Assembly (NCBI GenBank): GCA_002408385.1
Contig: DHSB01000039.1
Coordinates: 26,445 to 37,820, forward strand
Direction: 5' to 3'
Length of the DNA stretch: 11,376 nucleotides
Source of the DNA: Myxococcales bacterium UBA5297
Lineage (GTDB): Bacteria > Myxococcota > Myxococcia > Myxococcales > UBA5297
In this document: in pieces, positions 6,991 through 11,376 of the stretch
Layout: every line of letters starts with the position of its first letter
Position numbering within the stretch: the stretch's first letter is position 1
Made by a program: the position numbers and the translations under genes
The notes under the pieces: model-generated
What the model saw: only the letters and a program-made list of their open reading frames with translations
Told to the model about the DNA's origin: nothing
The model's database searches: none

Positions 6991-7018
6991 TGTCGGCTCC
7001 TGACTCTCGGCTGCCGCC
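6991..7018. repeat. degenerate heptamer repeat, third site
   Basis: In phase: TGTCGGC, TCCTGAC, TCTCGGC, TGCCGCC. The first unit is identical to that at 3284-3290, and the second keeps the TC...AC frame of the TCACAAC unit. The array ends six bases from the stop codon of the minus-strand TldD-type gene. The assignment is weaker than for the other two sites because the units diverge. Confidence 0.4.
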
Positions 7019-7024
7019 GCGCCC

Positions 7025-8770
7025 TCACGGCGCCTTGGCCGGAACCGCCGCCTTTCCCTCGCCAGGCTCCGGCTCCTCGACCGCCCACGGGCTGGGAAGC
7101 AGCGGAGGCCGCTCGTTGGCTCGCGCCGAGCGCTGCAGCTCGAGCTCGGCGATGAGCATTGCCGGCGCCACCGCCGAGACCGGGACATAGCCGCTCTCGG
7201 CGCCGCAGAAGCCGTTGAAGACGCCCGGCGCGTCGCCGGTGGCCGTCACCTTGTTGATGGTGGTCAGGGGCGTCCCGACCATCTCCACGCCGCGCACCAG
7301 CTCCTCCCTGCCCGTCTTCGCGTCGACCCGGTAGACCAGCCGCGGGATGCCCTTGAAGGCCTGGTAGCCGTAGGTCGAGGTGTTGGTGTTGCCGCCGGCG
7401 ATGTCCTCGATGATCAGCGCGTAGGGCTTCTTCTGCCGGCGCGCCTCCTCGACGAGCATCCGCTTGAGCTTGTCGTAGCCTACCTGCCGCGTGCTCTCGA
7501 CGACCAGGTTGGCCATGCGCGACATCGGCGGGCGGTTGGCCTGGGCGCGGCCGTGGCCGTTCGAGCCCGCGGAGCCTTTGACGGGCTTGCGCGACATGAG
7601 GAAGCCCTGCAGCTTGCCGTCCCTGACCAGCTCAACCCGCTGGGCGGGGACGCCCTCGTCGTCGTAGCGATAAAAGCCGTTGAGCGACCGGCCTCCCAGC
7701 GCGCCCAAGGTCGGGTCGTCGACGATGGAGAGGAAGGCCGGCAGCACCTGGCCGCCGACCTGGCCCTTGAAGGTGCGCCCCTCCTTGTCGTTCTCCTGGC
7801 GGTCACCCTCGAGCCGATGGCCGACCACCTCGTGGAAGAGCACGCCCGCCGCGCGCGGCGCGAGGATGGCCGGGCCGGTGTAGGGGTCGATGACCGGCGC
7901 GGTGCGCAGGGCGCGCAGCTCGGAGATCATCTGCGCGGTCTCGCGCTTGATCTCCTCGAGCTTGGGCAGCCCGGCCTCGGTCGAGGCGTAGTAGTCGCGG
8001 CTGTTCTCGAGGAGCTGGCCGTCGACCGCGCGGGTGACGGCCTGCACGTGGACCGCGTACCTCGTCGCCTCGGTCACCAGCGCGCCGCCCTCGCTCGAGG
8101 CGAAGTAGCGCACCTCCTTGCGCGCCTCGACCTTGACGTCCGAGTCGAAGACCTCGGGGTGTCGCTTGAAGAGCTCGCCGACCTCGCGCACGGTGCGCCC
8201 GGCCCGCTGCGAATCCCAGGTGAAGGGCTCGGGCGGCTGGACGAAGCGCGAGGGCTTCTCGCGCGAGAACGAGGCGGTGCGCTCCTCTGCGTCGACCTCG
8301 TAGACGCGTTTGCCCTTCTTCTTCAGGTACGCGGCGAGCGCGGCCTTGTACTTCTCGTCGGTCACCAGCCAGAGCGCGTTGCGCAGCGCGCGCGGGTCGT
8401 CGTCGAGCGGCGCGTCCTTTCGCACCTCGTAGCTGTTGAGCTCCGCGAGGTCGAACAACTCCAGAGGATCGCCCCCCGAATTGTCGAGCTCGTAGGAGCC
8501 GACGCGCACGTCGACCCCGAGGCGCCGGTCGCGCAGGGCGTGGTCGGAGAAGACGGCACCATAGCGCCCGGAGACCTGGCGCACCTGCTCGTCCTTGATC
8601 TGGTAGGCGATGAAATACGGCGCCTCGTACTCCTTGAGCTGCAGCTTCTCTATCGAACGGGCGAGCTCGCTCTCCATCGCGCCAAGCAGCCTGGCGCGAA
8701 CGTCCTCCTCACCCAGGGCAAAGGCCGGGACGGCAACCACGAGGGCGACGGTCAACAGGGGGGTCTTCAT
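7025..8770 (-). CDS. exported TldD/PmbA-family metallopeptidase
   Basis: A 581-aa protein. Residues 1-20 (MKTPLLTVALVVAVPAFALG) are a Sec-type signal peptide with no lipobox and no twin arginine. The rest is TldD-like. HEVVGH at 313-318 is the HExxxH zinc/catalytic motif with LEGDR just after, NGHGRA at 404-409 matches the TldD region usually written SNGxGR, and Cys522-Gly523 in the FCGAESGYVPV segment matches the conserved Cys zinc ligand. This is the TldD (active) rather than the PmbA/TldE (motif-less) type. Classical TldD is about 480 aa, cytoplasmic, and works with TldE on modified peptides. This protein is longer, carries an extra N-terminal part and has no partner gene here. An upstream in-frame start exists at 8827, but the ATG at 8770 follows AAGGTGGAG and begins the signal peptide. 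Substrate is unknown. Confidence 0.92.
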   Translation of the reverse strand: MKTPLLTVALVVAVPAFALGEEDVRARLLGAMESELARSIEKLQLKEYEAPYFIAYQIKDEQVRQVSGRYGAVFSDHALRDRRLGVDVRVGSYELDNSGGDPLELFDLAELNSYEVRKDAPLDDDPRALRNALWLVTDEKYKAALAAYLKKKGKRVYEVDAEERTASFSREKPSRFVQPPEPFTWDSQRAGRTVREVGELFKRHPEVFDSDVKVEARKEVRYFASSEGGALVTEATRYAVHVQAVTRAVDGQLLENSRDYYASTEAGLPKLEEIKRETAQMISELRALRTAPVIDPYTGPAILAPRAAGVLFHEVVGHRLEGDRQENDKEGRTFKGQVGGQVLPAFLSIVDDPTLGALGGRSLNGFYRYDDEGVPAQRVELVRDGKLQGFLMSRKPVKGSAGSNGHGRAQANRPPMSRMANLVVESTRQVGYDKLKRMLVEEARRQKKPYALIIEDIAGGNTNTSTYGYQAFKGIPRLVYRVDAKTGREELVRGVEMVGTPLTTINKVTATGDAPGVFNGFCGAESGYVPVSAVAPAMLIAELELQRSARANERPPLLPSPWAVEEPEPGEGKAAVPAKAP

Positions 8771-8773
8771 GCT

Positions 8774-8780
8774 CCACCTT
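8774..8780 (-). promoter_or_regulatory. ribosome binding site deciding the TldD-type start
   Basis: AAGGTGG on the minus strand lies just before the ATG at 8770. It supports the signal-peptide start over the upstream frame to 8827. Confidence 0.6.
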
Positions 8781-8823
8781 TCTGCGGTTCGGACGACGGG
8801 GCCGACAGGGACGGCGATGATAG

Positions 8824-9045
8824 TCACGACCGGGAGGCGACAGGCACCAGCGCTTCGATGCTGAGGGGGTCGCGGCGGTTCGTATCGGCGACGGCCGCAC
8901 GAGCCCGCATCGAGAAGGCGGGCTGGCGCGACGCCCGGCGTCCCGCAGCCGCGCCGAGAGGGCCCTCGCGAACAGGCTGGGCTTCACCCGGAACCTGGAA
9001 GTGATCGGTCGCAGGTCGGTACCGGGGGGGCTGGTAGGTGGGCAT
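8824..9045 (-). CDS. doubtful small ORF, 73 aa, unknown
   Basis: An open frame of 73 codons starting MPTYQPPRYRPATDHF and ending 53 bp upstream of the TldD-type gene on the same strand. The N-terminal part (about 1-25) has balanced composition with Tyr, Asp, His and Gln. The rest is Arg/Ala/Pro-rich and looks like translated GC-rich noise. No strong Shine-Dalgarno sequence precedes the ATG, only GGGA at a distance. I do not recognise a family and see no signal peptide or membrane segment. If real it could be co-transcribed with the peptidase gene; otherwise the whole 8771-9257 spacer is non-coding. Confidence 0.22.
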   Translation of the reverse strand: MPTYQPPRYRPATDHFQVPGEAQPVREGPLGAAAGRRASRQPAFSMRARAAVADTNRRDPLSIEALVPVASRS

Positions 9046-9257
9046 CGAGATGTTCCCGTCGAGGAATCGAGCAGAGGCGCGGCCTATCCGAGGGTCCCCG
9101 GCGGCCGGCACGAAGGCCAGCCCTCCCGAGTCGTGCCCCTCCGCAACGAATCTTCAAGGTCAGCAGTACAGGCCGCCCCCAGCCTCCTCGCTCGCAGCCT
9201 CCTGCCTTGCGCGCACGAAGAAACTGATAGAGTTCGCGGCCCGACATTTCGGACCTG
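9046..9257. other. divergent intergenic spacer
   Basis: The remainder of the roughly 490-bp spacer between the minus-strand TldD-type gene and the plus-strand membrane protein gene. It must hold the promoters of one or both. A slightly AT-richer patch near 9220-9232 (AAACTGATAGAGT) precedes the membrane protein gene, but no well-spaced -35/-10 pair can be supported. Confidence 0.3.
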
Positions 9258-10811
9258 ATGCCAGCTCGCCGCTACATCTTCGCGATCTTCCTCGCGCTGT
9301 GCACCGCCGCCAGCCTCCTGCCGCTCTGGGTCGGCGCGCACCTGCCTGCCGTCGATGCGCCCCAGCACCTATTCCTCATCCACGTGCTCGGGAGCCTGGA
9401 CGACCCCTCGCTGCCCTATCACGACCATTTCGTCGCGCGCCCCGGGCTGACCTACCTGACCTTCTATTACACGGTCCGTGCGCTGGCCGCGCTGGTCGGC
9501 GTCGAGATCGCGCTCAAGCTGTGGCTGACGCTCGTGCTCGGCGCGATTCCGCTGTCGCTGCTGGTGCTGCTGCGGGCGCTCGGCCGCAGCCGGTGGCTCG
9601 CGCTACTCGCCTGCCCGCTGCTCTACACCGACAACTTCTACTGGGGCCTGTTCAGCTTCCAGTCGAGCCTTCCCTTCACGTTCTTCACGCTCGGCTTCTT
9701 CGTCCTGGCGCTCGAGAGCGATCTGGGTACCCGCAAAGCACGGCTCGCGCTCGGCGGGTGCGCGCTCAGCCTGCTGCTGCTGCAGCTCACGCATGCCGCG
9801 GGGATGATCTTCCCTGCGGCCGCCCTGCCGCTGCTTCTGCTGACGACGCGCTCGGACTGGCCAAGGCGCAAGCGCGCACTGCTCGCCCTGGTCCCCGGCG
9901 TCGCCGTCTTCTTCGCCTGGCTGCTGTCCGGGGTGAACCGGGGGCGCCAATTCGGCAAGCCCGGCGAGCCCTGGAAGGCGTCCGGGCCGCTCTTCGACCT
10001 CGACAACTTCGTCTTCCACCCGCTGCGCCAGAAGGTGGGCAAGCTGCCCGAGCTGCTCTCGAACGGATTCTGGGACTGGGCCGACAGGCCCGCTCTCTAC
10101 GGCCTCGTCGCCGTCGCCCTGCTCGCGGTCGTGCTCGCCGCGGTGCGCCCTCAGGCCTCGACCCGAGGTCCCGTCGCCCGCCTGCGCCCCGCGCTGCTGC
10201 TGCTGCTCGGGCTGGGGTTCTACTTCTTCCTGCCGGCCGACATCACCGGCTACATGTACCAAATCCACCCCCGCTACGCGCAGGTCGCGGCCCTGCTGGC
10301 GATCCCCGTCCTGCCCTTCCCCTCGGGCCCGCTCTACAAGGTCTTCGCGAGCGCGGCGACCGCCCTCGCGCTCTACTCCGGCGTCAACCTCGCCGTGCTC
10401 TTCCACCGCTTCGACCTCGAGACGCACAGCTTCGAGCAGGTCGCCCGGGAGATCGCCCCACGCGCGCGCATCATGCACCTCGTCCTCGACCGCAACAGCC
10501 GGCAGGCGACGCACGCGGTCTACCTGCACTACGCCGCGCTGGCGGCCCTGCGCGTCGACGGCGTGCCCAGCTTCTCGCTGGCGACCGACCCCTCGTTTCC
10601 TGTCGGTTACAAGGAAGGCGCCAAGCCCCCGGCCTCGCCGTGGGAGTGGCAACCGCAGCGCTTCACCTGGAACGACCACGGCTCCTGGTACGACCACTAC
10701 CTGGTGCGCGGCGAGGTCTCTGCCGAGCGGCTCTTCGGGCCCCACCTCAAGGAGCTTGAGCTCGCCGCGAGCGCCGAGGGGTGGCGCCTGTTCCGTAGGA
10801 AAAGACACTAA
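9258..10811 (+). CDS. polytopic membrane protein, GT-C glycosyltransferase-like
   Basis: A 517-aa integral membrane protein with about 9-11 hydrophobic segments, the clearest near 7-26, 84-106, 131-152, 163-197 (two), 205-224, 278-297, 309-325 and 362-382. A soluble C-terminal part of about 130 residues follows (388-517), rich in Trp/Tyr/His (PWEWQPQRFTW, SWYDHYLVRG) and ending in a basic tail. The first loop after TM1 carries DAPQH (33-37). In GT-C-fold transferases that use lipid-phosphate sugars, the first external loop carries the catalytic acidic residue, so this is a candidate active site. The resemblance is architectural and I cannot name a family. The start ATG at 9258 has only a weak GGAC upstream. 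The gene is transcribed alone, divergently from the peptidase gene. Alternatives are a polymer-export or other uncharacterised membrane protein. Confidence 0.8.
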   Translation: MPARRYIFAIFLALCTAASLLPLWVGAHLPAVDAPQHLFLIHVLGSLDDPSLPYHDHFVARPGLTYLTFYYTVRALAALVGVEIALKLWLTLVLGAIPLSLLVLLRALGRSRWLALLACPLLYTDNFYWGLFSFQSSLPFTFFTLGFFVLALESDLGTRKARLALGGCALSLLLLQLTHAAGMIFPAAALPLLLLTTRSDWPRRKRALLALVPGVAVFFAWLLSGVNRGRQFGKPGEPWKASGPLFDLDNFVFHPLRQKVGKLPELLSNGFWDWADRPALYGLVAVALLAVVLAAVRPQASTRGPVARLRPALLLLLGLGFYFFLPADITGYMYQIHPRYAQVAALLAIPVLPFPSGPLYKVFASAATALALYSGVNLAVLFHRFDLETHSFEQVAREIAPRARIMHLVLDRNSRQATHAVYLHYAALAALRVDGVPSFSLATDPSFPVGYKEGAKPPASPWEWQPQRFTWNDHGSWYDHYLVRGEVSAERLFGPHLKELELAASAEGWRLFRRKRH

Positions 10812-10921
10812 AGCGAGAACCGGCCTTTCTGGCTGGCTGTAGATTGGCCTCCAGGCAAACGACGCTTGCAGGCGGGCGACCTCACCCCTGAACCAACCGC
10901 CGCCCGGGAAGAGAGCGTGTC

Positions 10922-11376
10922 ATGGCAAGGCAGAACGTGAGCGCGAAGAGGGTCCTCGAGCGGCTGCGCTCCAACGAGCCGATCACTTCCCTGGCCGCCG
11001 ATCTTGGCGTGCGCGAGGCCGAAGTCGCGCTGGCTCGCGAGGTGGTGCGCCACATCGGTGAACACCAAGCCGAGGCGGCGGGCAGGCTCTCCGACGCGCT
11101 CGCGCGCGCGGTCGTCGAGGCCGCCGTGCAGATAGAGCATGGGGGCTTTCTCAAAGCCGTCGCCGAGACGGGCAACAAGAGCGCTTCGGGCGCGGCACGC
11201 CGGGGCCTGGCCATCCTCAAGTCGCGGGGAATCGAGGTGAGCGTCGAGGCGACCGGCGAGGCCATCTACCGCCCCGAGAGCTTGCCCCCCGAGGAGCTGC
11301 GCTGCCTCGTGTCGACCCACGACACGCTCGGCGATCGGCTCCTGTGGATCCCCCGCCGCCATCGAGACCGCCAACG
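10922..11376 (+). CDS. 5' part of a conserved hypothetical gene, cut by window end
   Basis: An ATG at 10922, seven bases after a GAAGAGAG purine tract, opens a frame with no stop for 151 codons to the window end, so the gene is truncated on the right. Residues about 5-45 are helical (AKRVLERLRSNEPITSLAA and a following LGVREAEVALAR segment, which could form an HTH-like pair). Residues about 80-102 read ETGNKSASGAARRGLAILKSRGIEV, and 131-147 read STHDTLGDRLLWIPRRH. The pattern 'K-x-A-x-x-A-R-R-x-L-x-x-L-x-x-R-G-I ... GDRLLWIPR' is, from memory, like a family of long uncharacterised myxobacterial proteins, but I cannot confirm that or give a function. No signal peptide is seen. Codon use is typical of the window (G/C third positions). 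The 110-bp spacer to the membrane protein gene has no evident terminator. Confidence 0.72.
   Translation, partial: MARQNVSAKRVLERLRSNEPITSLAADLGVREAEVALAREVVRHIGEHQAEAAGRLSDALARAVVEAAVQIEHGGFLKAVAETGNKSASGAARRGLAILKSRGIEVSVEATGEAIYRPESLPPEELRCLVSTHDTLGDRLLWIPRRHRDRQ

Noticed and set aside
7553..9004. 483-codon plus-strand frame opposite the TldD-type gene
   Set aside because: Antisense shadow with low-complexity Leu/Ala/Glu/Arg composition; the minus strand has the HExxxH motif and a signal peptide.
10808..11374. 188-codon minus-strand frame at the right end
   Set aside because: It overlaps the end of the membrane protein gene and the well-started plus-strand gene, and shows no family features.

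Overview
The window is GC-rich (roughly 70 % by eye) and looks like chromosome of a Myxococcota (former Deltaproteobacteria) bacterium. The clues are secreted lipoproteins with 'DAG' (Asp-Ala-Gly) linkers and Cys-rich CxxxxxC modules, a large FG-GAP/VCBS lipoprotein, a lone exported TldD-type metallopeptidase, and very strong GC3 bias that opens long false frames on both strands. This taxonomic call is an inference from protein style. I see no rRNA, tRNA, CRISPR array, insertion sequence, phage gene or plasmid origin.

Left part (1-2491). A probable minus-strand operon reads, in transcription order, a 61-aa ribbon-helix-helix (RHH) regulator, a UDP-glucuronate decarboxylase (UDP-xylose synthase) and a GalE-like NAD-dependent sugar-nucleotide epimerase. 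A promoter with a perfect TTGACA -35 lies upstream. A perfect 12-bp palindrome sits between -35 and -10, where an autorepressing RHH protein would be expected to bind. The enzymes would supply nucleotide sugars (UDP-xylose or UDP-arabinose, UDP-galactose-type sugars) for surface polysaccharide. The left edge (1-231) holds a 21-bp tandem repeat and a heptamer repeat array.

Centre (2492-6690). A gene-poor stretch of about 480 bp is followed by a short FmdB-type zinc-ribbon protein on the minus strand with its own terminator-like hairpin. Two plus-strand lipoproteins follow: a 783-aa Cys-rich/FG-GAP/CARDB-like surface protein, and a 205-aa lipoprotein made of about six 24-32-residue acidic repeats. 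The second has a good sigma70-like promoter and a strong rho-independent terminator.

Right part (6690-11376). After about 335 bp without a gene comes the minus-strand exported TldD-like metallopeptidase, possibly preceded by a doubtful 73-aa ORF. It is followed by a plus-strand polytopic membrane protein that resembles a GT-C-type glycosyltransferase, and by the first 151 codons of a plus-strand gene cut off by the window end.

Heptamer repeats (consensus about TCACAAC) occur at three gene borders (190-231, 3284-3318, 6991-7018). Two of them lie against the stop codon of a minus-strand gene. I found no clear new multi-gene system. The most distinctive items are the RHH palindrome/promoter arrangement, the repeat lipoprotein, the lone exported TldD and the dispersed heptamers.
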